A DNA stretch of 64,000 bases from Planctellipticum sp942493135. GTDB lineage: Bacteria > Planctomycetota > Planctomycetia > Planctomycetales > Planctomycetaceae. The notes beneath the pieces are model-generated. The model saw only the letters and a list, made by a program, of their open reading frames with translations. It ran no database searches and was not told where the DNA came from. The position numbers and the translations under genes are program-made. The stretch is taken from the NCBI GenBank assembly GCA_942493135.1, contig OW818684.1, forward strand, positions 4,464,001 to 4,528,000, in the 5' to 3' direction. Each line of letters begins with the position of its first letter. Position 1 is the stretch's first letter. Positions 41,067-50,214 of this stretch are shown here, piece after piece.

Positions 41067-42338
41067 ATGGTCCCTCGTTGCACAGTGTTCGCGATGGTTC
41101 ATCGGGCAGTCTCCGCGGCCTTGTCCGTCGCGGTCCTGACGGCCGGGCTGTCGTCCGCGTCCGGTCAGGATTCCAAGTTGCCGCCGGTCAAGAAATCGGC
41201 CACAACGCCGAAGTCTGACGCCCCCAAAGAGACCGAAGCGCCCGATCCGTACGCCGTTCCGGACGGATCTCCCGAGGAAATCCTGCAGTTTGCAGAAGAC
41301 CTGCAGGAACTTCGTCCCCGGTTCAAGAATCGCGAGGAACTGATCCAGCACGTGGTCAAGTCGCAGCAGTCGCTCATTCTGGCGGCGGACAAGCTGCTGG
41401 CGCACAAAGATATCGACGACGAGACCGCGGTGCAGGCCGCAGAGATGAAGCTGCAGGGGCTCTTCATGCTGACGAGAGTCGGTCTCGACGGCGCCCAGGC
41501 CGCGGCCCTCAAGGCGGCGCAGGAATTGTCGAAGGATCCCCGCGAGGCGGTTGCCGACAAGGCGAAGGAAGTCCTGCGGCTGATCAAGATCGGCTCGGTC
41601 GCCACACTGCCCGACAAGGAACGGACCGAACTGATCGCCGAGATTCTGGACGCCGTGACGACGGCCAAGTACAGCCGCGAGTCGGTGATCGTGGCGTTCA
41701 ATCTGGGCCAGTCGCTGGAACGATCCGACAAAGTTGCCGCCGCCGTCGACTATTACGAACAGCTATCGGGCTTGCTGGCTAAATCGGATAACGAACAGTG
41801 GCAGGAACAGGCGAAGAAGCTGGATGGCGTCGTCCGTCGCCTGCAGCTGCCGGGGAACTTCATCGACGTGAAGGGGACGACGCTCGCCGGGAAGCCCCTG
41901 GACTGGGAGTCGTATCGCGGCAAAGTGGTCCTGGTCGATTTCTGGGCCACCTGGTGCGGCCCCTGTATCGCGGAACTGCCGAACGTGAAGCAGCAGTATC
42001 GCCGCTACCACGACAAAGGCTTCGAAGTCGTCGGAATCAGCCTCGACACCGATCGGGACAAGCTCGACGCCTTCGTCGAGAAGAACGAGATCCCCTGGAC
42101 GTCGCTGTTCGAGTCGGACAAGGAATCGCAGGGCTGGGACAGTCCGCTGGCCGTGCACTACGGTATCATGGGCATCCCGACGGCGATCCTGGTCGACAAA
42201 GAAGGCAAAGTCGTCTCGATGATGGCCCGCGGACCCGAACTGGTGGCGCTGCTGGAAAAGCTGCTCGGCCCGGCGCCGGAAGTCGACGACGAAGAACCGG
42301 TCGTGAGAAAGAAGCCAACCGCCTCCGAGAAGAAGTAG
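41067..42338 (+). CDS. TlpA-like thioredoxin protein with helical N-terminal domain
   Basis: A 423-residue exported protein. The signal peptide covers the first 33 residues (SVAVLTAGLSSASG). A helical region of about 200 residues follows (TPR-like, EEILQFAEDLQELRPRF ... VAAAVDYYEQLSGLL). The C-terminal thioredoxin domain has the active site WATWCGPCIAEL (Trp296, Cys297, Cys300) and the cis-Pro IMGIPTAILVDKEG, plus a GTTLAGKPLDWESYRGKVVLVDF entry typical of ResA/TlpA. It should act in periplasmic or envelope disulfide reduction. The C-terminus ends in a charged tail. It is 115 bp ahead of a second redoxin-TPR gene in the same direction. Confidence 0.9.
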   Translation: MVPRCTVFAMVHRAVSAALSVAVLTAGLSSASGQDSKLPPVKKSATTPKSDAPKETEAPDPYAVPDGSPEEILQFAEDLQELRPRFKNREELIQHVVKSQQSLILAADKLLAHKDIDDETAVQAAEMKLQGLFMLTRVGLDGAQAAALKAAQELSKDPREAVADKAKEVLRLIKIGSVATLPDKERTELIAEILDAVTTAKYSRESVIVAFNLGQSLERSDKVAAAVDYYEQLSGLLAKSDNEQWQEQAKKLDGVVRRLQLPGNFIDVKGTTLAGKPLDWESYRGKVVLVDFWATWCGPCIAELPNVKQQYRRYHDKGFEVVGISLDTDRDKLDAFVEKNEIPWTSLFESDKESQGWDSPLAVHYGIMGIPTAILVDKEGKVVSMMARGPELVALLEKLLGPAPEVDDEEPVVRKKPTASEKK

Positions 42339-42453
42339 AACTCGTCGAGGTCTCCCCCTGGAAATTGCCCCCGGGGGTTTCCTGCTGTCTGACTTCGCAG
42401 AATGAATGAGTGGAATCGGGCGAGATGACGCCCCCTTGGAAAGTGTCGCGGCC

Positions 42454-44871
42454 ATGCGCAACATCGCGAACGAGAGAGTTCTTGCCGGCGTTACAGCGGG
42501 TTGGCTGATGCTGTTTGCCCAGGCATCGGCGAGCCGGTGCGAGGACGCGGCCAGCGCTGCGACCCCCGCAAACGAACGGGCCGCCGGGCACTCCTATCAC
42601 GGCGAAGCCTTCAATGAAGGCCCGCGGCAGGCCGCCTATCTGATGGGGGGCACCGGCAACGTTTCGTTCCCCGTCACGACGAAGGTTCCCGACGCCCAGA
42701 AGTTCGTCGATCAGGGGATCGGCCAGCTCCACGGTTTCTGGTATTTCGAAGCCGAACGCTCCTTCCGGCAGGCGGCCGCCCTCGATCCCGACTGCGCCAT
42801 CGCCTACTGGGGGATGGCCCTGGCGAATATCAACAACGAGACTCGCGGCCGCAAGTTTCTGACGGAAGCCATCAGCCGCAAGGACAAGGTCTCGCCGCGC
42901 GAACGGCTCTACATCGAAGCACTCGACACGCGCTACAAGCGGGACGGCAAAGACGAGCGGAGCAAGAAGGATCGCCTCACGGCCTACCTGAAGGCGATGG
43001 ACAACATCGTCCTGCAGCATCCCCACGACATTGAGGCCAAAGCCTTCCTGGCCTGCGGCCTGTGGGAAAGCCGGTCCGAAGTCCCCATCGCCAGCCAGGT
43101 GGCTGTCAACTCGCTGCTGAAAGAGGTCTTCGCGGTCAACCCGATGCATCCCTGTCACCACTACGTAATTCACCTGTGGGACTACGACCACGCCGAGCAG
43201 GCGCTGGCCTCGGCCGCGCGGGGCGGTCAGGCGGGGCCCGGCATCGCGCATCTGTGGCACATGCCGGGACACATTTTCTCGAAGCTGAAGCGGTACAACG
43301 ACGCTATCTGGCAGCAGGAAGCCTCGGCCCGCGTCGATCACGCCTACATGATCCGCGACCGCATCCTCCCGGACGAAATCCACAATTACGCCCACAACAA
43401 CGAGTGGATGGTCCGCAACCTGCTCAATGCCGGCCGAGTGACCGAGGCGGCCGCCCTGTCGCGCAATCTGCTGGAACTGCCCCATCACCCGAAGCACAAC
43501 AAGTACTCGTCACAGGACAGCGCCCAGTACGGACGGACCCGGCTCTTTCAGACGTATAGCGACTACGAGCTGTGGGAGCTCCTGATCGCCGACAGTCAGA
43601 CTCACTACCTGCCGCCGACCGACCTGGACGCCGAGCAGGTCAAGCGTCTGCGTCACCTCGGACGGGCGTACTACCGGCTCGGTCGCACGGACGACGCCCG
43701 CGCGCAACGGGCCATTCTCGAACAGCGACTCGGCCGATTCCGGGACGAACAGGAAGTCGCCGGCGCGAAAGCCGAGGCCCGCGCTCGAATCGAGAAGAAG
43801 GATGACAAGCAGGTCGAGGAAGCGACCAAGTCGGCCCGCCGCCCATGGGACGAGAAGATTCGCGTCATCGAACGCTCTCTCGATGAATTTCAGGGACACG
43901 AACTGCTTGCCGAAGGTAAGGCCAAGGAGGCCCTGGCAGCATTCAAGAAAGCCGCGGGCATGGACGACGTGTTCCTCGCTGAGATCCAGGAACTGGCCGG
44001 CGAGAAAGACGAGGCCCTCAAGAAGCTCAAAAATCATGTGAATTCGCACGAGCACGAGGCCCGGCCCCTGGCCGCACTGATCCATATGCTCTGGCGGCAG
44101 GGCCAGCGCGACGACGCAAAGAAAGAGTTCGAAAAACTCCGCATGGACTCCACACGGGTCGATCTGACGGCCGCCGTCTTCGCCCGCCTGGCTCCCATCG
44201 CAGCCGAACTCGGTTTCGGTCCCGACTGGCGCGTCGCGGGCGAAGTCCCCACGGACATCGGCGAGCGCCCCGCGCTCGACAGCCTGGGACCGGCCCACTG
44301 GTCCCCTCCCTCCGTGCCGGACTGGCAGCTCGTCGACGGCGATGGGAAAGCTCACTCGTTGGCCAGCTATCGCGGCAAGCCGGTGGTGGTGATCTTTTAC
44401 CTGGGCTTCGGCTGCCTGCATTGCGCCGAGCAACTGCAGAAGTTCGGCCCGAAGACCGCGGCCTTCGCCGACGCCGGGATTTCTCTGATTGCAATCAGCT
44501 CGGATTCGCCGGCGAATTTGAAGAAATCGCACGAGCGCTACACGGAAGGCAGGTTCCCGTTCGAGATCGTCTCCGACGAAAGTCTGCAGACCTTCAAGGC
44601 GTACCGGGCCTTCGACGACTTCGAACAGAAGCCCCTGCACGGGACGTTTCTGATCGACGCCGACGGGCGCCTTCGCTGGTGGGATGTCGGGTTCGAACCG
44701 TTCATGGATCCCGACTTCGTGCTGAACGAGGCCCGTCGGCAACTGCAACCCGGTACGCTGGTCATTGGGCCAGAGCCGGCCTACGATCCGCACCGTCCCG
44801 CGAGCGCCCTCGATCTCATCAACCCGTCACCGACCACGCCAGCCCCGAAAACGGAAGCGGCAGGCGGCTGA
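42454..44871 (+). CDS. large TPR protein with C-terminal AhpC/TSA-like redoxin domain
   Basis: 805 residues, with a signal peptide (ERVLAGVTAGWLMLFAQASASRC). TPR-like helices span about residues 90-600: FWYFEAERSFRQAAALDPDC, AIAYWGMALAN, HIFSKLKRYNDAIWQQEA and ELLAEGKAKEALAAFKKAAG. The last 160 residues are an AhpC/TSA-type redoxin: LASYRGKPVVVIFYLGFGC with the CLHC motif, DAGISLIAISSDSPAN, and GTFLIDADGRLRWWDVG. The CxxC is unusual for a peroxiredoxin and closer to a thiol-disulfide exchanger. Possibly works with the upstream TlpA-like protein. The start ATG 42454 begins MRNIANERV; an earlier in-frame ATG at 42406 is less likely. Confidence 0.85.
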   Translation: MRNIANERVLAGVTAGWLMLFAQASASRCEDAASAATPANERAAGHSYHGEAFNEGPRQAAYLMGGTGNVSFPVTTKVPDAQKFVDQGIGQLHGFWYFEAERSFRQAAALDPDCAIAYWGMALANINNETRGRKFLTEAISRKDKVSPRERLYIEALDTRYKRDGKDERSKKDRLTAYLKAMDNIVLQHPHDIEAKAFLACGLWESRSEVPIASQVAVNSLLKEVFAVNPMHPCHHYVIHLWDYDHAEQALASAARGGQAGPGIAHLWHMPGHIFSKLKRYNDAIWQQEASARVDHAYMIRDRILPDEIHNYAHNNEWMVRNLLNAGRVTEAAALSRNLLELPHHPKHNKYSSQDSAQYGRTRLFQTYSDYELWELLIADSQTHYLPPTDLDAEQVKRLRHLGRAYYRLGRTDDARAQRAILEQRLGRFRDEQEVAGAKAEARARIEKKDDKQVEEATKSARRPWDEKIRVIERSLDEFQGHELLAEGKAKEALAAFKKAAGMDDVFLAEIQELAGEKDEALKKLKNHVNSHEHEARPLAALIHMLWRQGQRDDAKKEFEKLRMDSTRVDLTAAVFARLAPIAAELGFGPDWRVAGEVPTDIGERPALDSLGPAHWSPPSVPDWQLVDGDGKAHSLASYRGKPVVVIFYLGFGCLHCAEQLQKFGPKTAAFADAGISLIAISSDSPANLKKSHERYTEGRFPFEIVSDESLQTFKAYRAFDDFEQKPLHGTFLIDADGRLRWWDVGFEPFMDPDFVLNEARRQLQPGTLVIGPEPAYDPHRPASALDLINPSPTTPAPKTEAAGG

Positions 44872-44896
44872 ACGCGAGCCGCTTCTCCCACACGAA

Positions 44897-45550
44897 ATGG
44901 ACTTGATGAGCCTGCTCGAAGAGACCGCCGCCTGGGTGAAAGCCCATCACGCCGGCGACAGCTCCGGCCACGACTGGTGGCACATCGACCGCGTCCGCCG
45001 AATGTCCCTGCGGCTGGCGCAGGAAGAAGGTGCCGATCCGTTCGTCACGGAACTCGCCGCCCTGCTGCACGATGTCGGCGACTGGAAGTTCCACGACGGC
45101 GACGAGAAAGCCGGCTCGCGCATCGCCCGCGAATGGCTGATGACGCATGACGTTCCAGAAGACCTCATCGTCCACGTCTGCGGGATCATCGATCAGCTCT
45201 CGTTCAAAGGGGCCGGCGTCAATACCGACATGCCCACCATTGAGGGACGCTGCGTCCAGGACGCCGACCGACTCGACGCCATTGGCGCCGTCGGCGTGGG
45301 ACGCGCCTTTGCCTTCGGCGGCAAGTTCGGGCGACCGATGTACGATCCCGACATTCCGCCCGAGCTGCACGCCACGTTCGCCGCCTACAAGAGCAAAGGC
45401 GGCCCCACGCTGAACCACTTCTCCGAGAAGCTGCTGCTCCTGCGGGATCGGATGCAGACGGCCGCCGGAAAACGGCTGGCCGCTTCCCGGCACGAGTTCC
45501 TGGAAACCTTCCTCCAGCGATTCCTCGCGGAATGGAACGGAGACGCCTGA
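44897..45550 (+). CDS. HD-domain phosphohydrolase
   Basis: A 217-residue HD-superfamily protein. Metal ligands: His in SGHDWWHIDRV, the HD pair in LAALLHDVGDWKFHDG, and Asp in CVQDADRLDAIGA. The helical arrangement, and the later phrase FGRPMYDP, match the YedJ/YpgQ-like group of putative nucleotide or dinucleotide phosphohydrolases. It starts 26 bp after the redoxin-TPR gene. The ATG at 44897 (MDLMSLL) was chosen; an earlier in-frame start overlaps the previous gene. Substrate is unknown. Confidence 0.87.
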   Translation: MDLMSLLEETAAWVKAHHAGDSSGHDWWHIDRVRRMSLRLAQEEGADPFVTELAALLHDVGDWKFHDGDEKAGSRIAREWLMTHDVPEDLIVHVCGIIDQLSFKGAGVNTDMPTIEGRCVQDADRLDAIGAVGVGRAFAFGGKFGRPMYDPDIPPELHATFAAYKSKGGPTLNHFSEKLLLLRDRMQTAAGKRLAASRHEFLETFLQRFLAEWNGDA

Positions 45551-45583
45551 AGACTCTGTCTCAGGGCCGCGGCCAGGCGTCCG

Positions 45584-47185
45584 TCAGAAACTCACCTTGC
45601 CCGCCGGCGCCTCTTCGACCTCGGCCTCGTCGACTTCGGCTCGTTTCGGCAGCGGCTTGGCCTTGTCTCCGCCAAACGACGGCAACAGGCGCGGGAGGGA
45701 CCACTTGGAAGGCTTGGCGTCTCCGCCAGCCGCTTCCACATCTCCGGCTTCGGCCGCATCGTTCGGCGTCGAACGTCGGAGAATTCCCCCCGGCGAAGAC
45801 TCCCCGTTCTTGACGACCGAAGGGTCGTACGGATCGACTTCCGGTTCGTCTTCGGCCGGCGTCTCCGCCGGCGAAGTTCGCGGCGCGCCGCCAGCGCCAG
45901 TCGGGGCTGCGTCGTCAGCGCCCCACCACCAGCGGGACGCGGCCTCCCGGCCTTCCTTGCTGAGGCGGGCCGGCGACTTCTCCGGCGGCAGCGGATTCAG
46001 CAGCGGCCGGCCCGACGCATATTCGGGCCCCAGCTCGGCAAGCTGCTTGCGGGCCGGCTCGGCCAGCCGCGTCTTCCCGTAACGATCCACCAGCAGGTGC
46101 AGATAGACCGAGGCCGAGGTCTTGCGATTCTTCTTCAAGTAGAACTGGGCGGTATCCCAGAGCTGCAGCGCCTTCTGATCCTCAATTTTCGCCAGCTCCT
46201 CCCGGAGCCGTTCTTTGTCGCCCGTGTCGCCATAGAGCCGCAGCGTCGCTTCCTTGAGCTGCTCGGCTTCTTCCAGCGACTTCACATCGTACGCCGGCCC
46301 CTGGTACGACATCAGCTTCACGTGCGAGCCGAGCTCGAACGCCTGCTGCAGATGCGGGCTGGTCGGGTACTGCTCGCGGAGCGTGGAGAACAGGTGGTCG
46401 GCCTCCAGGAAATTCCCCCGCCGGGCGTAATGGCTGGCCGCCAGCATCAGGGCGTCGTCGGCCAGCGGTCCGGTCGTGTCGTGCAGCCAGATCGCCCGAA
46501 GGGCGGCGACGGCGTTCCCTTCGGTATCAAACAGCGGACGCGTCTTATCAGTCAGGTTCGGTACGAAAACCGGCATCGCGGACTTCGACGGCGGCTGCTC
46601 GGCCGGCACCTTGTGGCCGGGGTCTTCCAGGTTCACCTGCTGAATCTCGCTCATCTGCGCAATCTGCGGATGATCGAGCCAGATCATCGCAATCTTGAAC
46701 AGCCGCTGCGAAACCGTGTCGAGATGCCGTGTGCTCGGATAATCCCGCAGCAGCTCCGCATACGCGTCGTGAGACTTGGAGAACTTCTGCTGCTCGAACG
46801 CCGCCTCGCCCCACATGAACAGGGCATCCTCGCGGATGTCGCTGTGCTTGAACTTCTTCCCTTTGGAAAGCTTCTTAAACGCAACTTCCGCTTCCTCGAA
46901 CTGACCCGCTTCGTACAGCTCGTTCGCGGCGTTGTATTCGTCGGTCCCGACCAGCGGCCGAGACAGGTCGGCGTTCGGGTCGTCTTTCTTGCCGCGAAGA
47001 AAGCTCCGCAGTCCCCGCTCGCCCGGTCCCTGGACCGAGTCGATGTTCGGCAGTTTGTCGTCCAGCAGCAGCTTACGCTCCCACGGCAACGCACAGCCCG
47101 CAGCACCGGCCAGCAGCCAGCAGATCACCAGCGCCACGCCGTGACGGGCGACCGACGATCGAGAGTGGCGAGTCCGGCTGAGCAT
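45584..47185 (-). CDS. BamD-like TPR lipoprotein
   Basis: A 533-residue lipoprotein (signal peptide with AGAAGC, Cys31). It holds TPR-type repeats: YNAANELYEAGQFEEAEVAFKKL, FMWGEAAFEQQKFSKSHDAYAELLRDYP, SHYARRGNFLEADHLFSTLREQYPTS, and further a DTAQFYLKKNRKTSASVYLHL segment. Alternating repeats of the type 'Y..AL..YP.S' are the BamD hallmark. A Pro/Glu/Ala-rich C-terminal 120 residues is extra. BamD is part of the outer-membrane beta-barrel assembly machine; the name is by analogy, since BamA is not in the window. It lies near lptE and may be envelope-assembly related. The upstream 265 bp (47186-47450) hold no gene. Confidence 0.78.
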   Translation of the reverse strand: MLSRTRHSRSSVARHGVALVICWLLAGAAGCALPWERKLLLDDKLPNIDSVQGPGERGLRSFLRGKKDDPNADLSRPLVGTDEYNAANELYEAGQFEEAEVAFKKLSKGKKFKHSDIREDALFMWGEAAFEQQKFSKSHDAYAELLRDYPSTRHLDTVSQRLFKIAMIWLDHPQIAQMSEIQQVNLEDPGHKVPAEQPPSKSAMPVFVPNLTDKTRPLFDTEGNAVAALRAIWLHDTTGPLADDALMLAASHYARRGNFLEADHLFSTLREQYPTSPHLQQAFELGSHVKLMSYQGPAYDVKSLEEAEQLKEATLRLYGDTGDKERLREELAKIEDQKALQLWDTAQFYLKKNRKTSASVYLHLLVDRYGKTRLAEPARKQLAELGPEYASGRPLLNPLPPEKSPARLSKEGREAASRWWWGADDAAPTGAGGAPRTSPAETPAEDEPEVDPYDPSVVKNGESSPGGILRRSTPNDAAEAGDVEAAGGDAKPSKWSLPRLLPSFGGDKAKPLPKRAEVDEAEVEEAPAGKVSF

Positions 47186-47450
47186 GGCAGTCCGTCAGGC
47201 GGCGTGAAACGGCGAGAGTCGACTCCGTGTCGAGACTCCGGGTGCGTCCTGTACCTTGCCGTGTTCGCCAAGGTCAATGGCGGATTCCCGGATCGAGCAC
47301 TCGGCAGCCGGCAAGTCCCATTTTCCCGCCCCGGAATCGGCACTTCCTGCCGGCCGGGCCGCCAAACTCGGGGGAGCTCGAGAGACTTCACCGGAAACGT
47401 GAAACCAGGGCTCAAGAGCCAGACTGGCGACACGATGCAGCCATCGGCCA

Positions 47451-48002
47451 CTACCAGGGGACTTCCATCATGTCGACGATCCGCCGGGCGAGACGGTCGA
47501 CGGCGTCCTGCGTCGCCGTCGCCAGCGATTGACCCACTTCCGGGGCCATTTCGGCCTGGCCGATCAGCGGGATGTCGGCCGGAGCGATGGGGACTTCCTG
47601 CTGGGCCAGGATCTGACCGTTTCGCAGGTCCTCCCAGCTCACCCGCACCAGATACGTCAACTGCAGCTCGCGCGGATCGTCCTGAGAGGTCTCTCCCAGC
47701 ACATCCTTGCGGACGTCGACGATTTTTCCCGACAGCCGCGTGTCAGCCTCCGGTCCCCTGGCCAGACGATACGGCGTCCGCCGGGTGATTTCCTTCTGCA
47801 CCGCTTCGGTGAGCTGAAACTCAATCCCCCGGCGATACCCGGTATTCTCGAAGATCGGGACGCTGACCGTCCGCAGCTCGGGACTGTACGACTGACCGAC
47901 CATATAGCCGCAACCGGGCAGCAACAGCCCCAGTCCGCCGGCGATCACACCGCGCAGCCACGACCGCCGGGATACGCCGTCGCCAGCGCCGCCCATGGTC
48001 AT
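47451..48002 (-). CDS. lptE: LPS-assembly lipoprotein LptE-like
   Basis: 183 residues. The N-terminus SRRSWLRGVIAGGLGLLLPGC is a lipoprotein leader (Cys31) that also contains a twin-arginine-like SRRSWL. The body has the LptE family pattern: GYRRGIEFQLTEAVQKEITR, RLSGKIVDVRKDVLGE, LTYLVRVSWEDLRNG and a closing DAVDRLARRIVDMMEVPW. LptE plugs the LptD channel for lipopolysaccharide delivery to the outer membrane. The start could be 48002 (MTMGGAG) or 47996. With the BamD-like gene it supports an outer-membrane type envelope for this organism. The twin-arginine motif would suit the tatA genes above. Confidence 0.78.
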   Translation of the reverse strand: MTMGGAGDGVSRRSWLRGVIAGGLGLLLPGCGYMVGQSYSPELRTVSVPIFENTGYRRGIEFQLTEAVQKEITRRTPYRLARGPEADTRLSGKIVDVRKDVLGETSQDDPRELQLTYLVRVSWEDLRNGQILAQQEVPIAPADIPLIGQAEMAPEVGQSLATATQDAVDRLARRIVDMMEVPW

Positions 48003-48647
48003 CGGATCCAATTCGTCGCTCTTCCCCGCCACGGAACCTGCCTTTTCAGCCCGACTTCCGGACGCGGAACCATACCTGCGACCACTCCCCAGGAGCAAGA
48101 TCAGCTTTCTCGCCTACGGGAGCGCGCATCAATTGGTGGTCGACAAACGCCGCCGCCTTTCCCGCTCTCCGCCCCGGCGGGGCGCAGGAGTGTAGCCACG
48201 GGTGGAGCGGCGCGGTGGCGACGCCACCCGACGCGCAACCCGTGGTTCGTTCCCGAACCGAACTCCAGGGAGCCCCGGCGGGGCGAAGGAAACGGGGCCG
48301 CGCGCATCGACTCACCGGTTTGCCACCTCGCCGCTCCAGCCAGGGCAGTTCGACATTGGCGGGCGTTGTTTCTCACGGGCTGCACTCTGTCAGACCGAGG
48401 TTCGGCGAACGTCCCTCCGATGTACGACGGACGTCCACGTCCGTCGGCCCCTTCGAGCCGGTGATTCGCGGATGAAACACGACGGACGTGGACGTCCATC
48501 GTACGGGAATTTCGCGGGCAGGCGCTCGATTGACAACGGCTCCCTCTCCATCCAGCCTCGCCCCCGAGATCGCCTCTTGCCGCAAACGTTTCACGGATCT
48601 ATAAACCGGCCGCTGTTTTCGGCGGGAAGCACACTGGAGCCGGCGTC
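48003..48647. repeat. intergenic, 645 bp, structured repeats
   Basis: No gene supported. 48184-48300 resembles the tandem 172-bp repeat in inverted orientation (TAGCCACGGGTGGAGC, GCAACCCGTGG, CCCCGGCGGGGC). 48419-48446 and 48480-48504 are arms of a hairpin made of GACGGACGTCCACGTCCGTC-like text. It precedes the GT2 gene. Confidence 0.65.
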
Positions 48648-49571
48648 GTGACCGAGACCGTTCCCGATTTCACCGTTGTCATCCCGACCTATAACTACGG
48701 GGCCTACCTCGAACGCGCCGTCGACTCGGTCCACGCGCAGACCGGTCCCACGCGCGAAATCGTGGTCATCGACGACGGTTCCACGGACGACACGCCGGCG
48801 GTCGCCGCCCGGCTCGCCGCAAAAATCACCTACGTCCGCCAGCAGAACGCCGGAGTCGCCGTCGCCCGCAATGCGGGAATCGAACGCGCTCGCGGCCGTT
48901 ACATCCTCTTTCTCGACGCCGACGACCGACTCGCCGACCATGCCCTGAAACACTTTCACCAGGCCGCCGTCGAGCACCCGGAGGCGGTGACGCTGCTGGG
49001 AGGCTACCTCAGCATCGGGAGCGACGGCATCCCGGTTCCGAAACGCTCATTGCCGCGCATGACGACCCCGGCCGAAAACTTCCGCCGCTACGTCTGCCGA
49101 GATTTTACGATCGCCAGCGGCATGGCCGCCGTCCGACGGGACGCCCTCGGCGAAATCCGCTTCCCCTCCGGCGTCACCAACGGCGAAGACGTCGTCTTCT
49201 TCGGTCAATTGCTGGCCTGGCACCCCTGCTGGTCATTTCCCGCCGTCGTCGTCGAAATGTTCGACCACGCCGCCCGCGCGCGGCGCGACTATTCCCGGCA
49301 CCTGCAGAACGGAACAAAAACCGTCGACGCCCTGTTCCAGCCCGGCCGTCTGCCGGCGACGGCGCTGAGGCTGCGTCCAGTGTTCGCTTCGCGCTGGCTG
49401 CTGAGCCTGGCCCGCGCCGCCCTGCAGGGGGGCGACCGCCAGACCGCCCGGGCCTGCTACCTGCAGGTCCTCCGCCAGCGAGGTCAGGATCTGCTGAATC
49501 TGAAACAGCTCGGCCGGCTCGTCCGCGCCTGCTGGCCGGGAACCGGCACGGTGCAGCGCGGCTCCGTCTGA
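48648..49571 (+). CDS. family 2 glycosyltransferase
   Basis: A 307-residue GT2 enzyme: transfers sugar from a nucleotide donor with inversion. Start is GTG (48648). The GT-A fold is clear: VVIPTYNYGAYLERAVDSVH, EIVVIDDGSTDDT, QQNAGVAVARNAGIERARG and the DxD-type metal site FLDADDRLA. The acceptor loop NGEDVVFFGQLLAW follows. The C-terminal 80 residues are helical with QTARACYLQVLRQRG. The acceptor and the glycan are unknown. The gene is single, between a repeat-rich gap and a convergent small gene. Confidence 0.9.
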   Translation: MTETVPDFTVVIPTYNYGAYLERAVDSVHAQTGPTREIVVIDDGSTDDTPAVAARLAAKITYVRQQNAGVAVARNAGIERARGRYILFLDADDRLADHALKHFHQAAVEHPEAVTLLGGYLSIGSDGIPVPKRSLPRMTTPAENFRRYVCRDFTIASGMAAVRRDALGEIRFPSGVTNGEDVVFFGQLLAWHPCWSFPAVVVEMFDHAARARRDYSRHLQNGTKTVDALFQPGRLPATALRLRPVFASRWLLSLARAALQGGDRQTARACYLQVLRQRGQDLLNLKQLGRLVRACWPGTGTVQRGSV

Positions 49572-49580
49572 AGCGAAAGC

Positions 49581-49655
49581 CCGCAGGGCCGGTTCCACCG
49601 GCCGCATTTGCCAATGGGGCACCGCGGCAAGAGGTCGGTAAAACCGGCCCTGCGG
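49581..49655. repeat. inverted-repeat element at convergent gene ends (possible terminator)
   Basis: CCGCAGGGCCGGTT (49581-49594) pairs with AACCGGCCCTGCGG (49642-49655). It lies exactly between the GT2 stop and the end of the converging gene at 49658. Another GGGCCGGTTCCACCGGCCGC copy is at 50971-50990. Confidence 0.7.
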
Positions 49656-49657
49656 AG

Positions 49658-50110
49658 CTATTCCTGGTAACGCAATCCCGAGCTGGCCTGAAATCCCTTG
49701 GGATCAAAGCTCGCCCAGACGACTCCCCACGGAAAACGCTCTTCGCCTCTCTCAAAACGGCGACCGAACGCGTCCATCAGCACGCGACGCAAGAATGCGA
49801 GCTCGTTGTCGATGGCCTGTTGAGTGGGCCAGCCGCCCTGGACTTCTTCGTTGGGCAAAGCGACGCCCCAGTGGACCTGCTGGAGTTGTCCACGGAAGAA
49901 ACAGAACGACAGACTGCAGATCTCGCCTCCGAGTAGAAAACAATCGAAGTACAGCCATTCGTAGCCGTTCTTGTGGTCCAGATGGCTGCGGAAGTAAGGC
50001 GACAAGGCCAATTGCACGGACTGTTTCGACACTCCGGCGACGATCTCCAGCGGACAGCCGTCGATCAGGACGGCGCCATCCTCGGAGCGGAATGTGACGG
50101 CAGGGGGCAT
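49658..50110 (-). CDS. hypothetical protein of 150 residues
   Basis: A small soluble protein without signal peptide, starting MPPAVTFRSEDGAVLIDGCP. It shows LDHKNGYEWLYFDCFLLGGEICSLSFCFF and a C-terminal FGRRFERGEERFPWGVV. It is rich in aromatic residues. No family recognised. Translation starts at ATG 50110; longer in-frame readings exist upstream to 50218 and would overlap the end of the neighbour at 50215. Confidence 0.6.
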   Translation of the reverse strand: MPPAVTFRSEDGAVLIDGCPLEIVAGVSKQSVQLALSPYFRSHLDHKNGYEWLYFDCFLLGGEICSLSFCFFRGQLQQVHWGVALPNEEVQGGWPTQQAIDNELAFLRRVLMDAFGRRFERGEERFPWGVVWASFDPKGFQASSGLRYQE

Positions 50111-50214
50111 CGGGAATCTTTGCGCCGGGGCGACAAAGTCGCAAGTGGACCATGGAATTCGGGCCGGAAAGCGGGGACGGCGAACGTCCTTCAATCGCAG
50201 ATTATGTCCACAAT

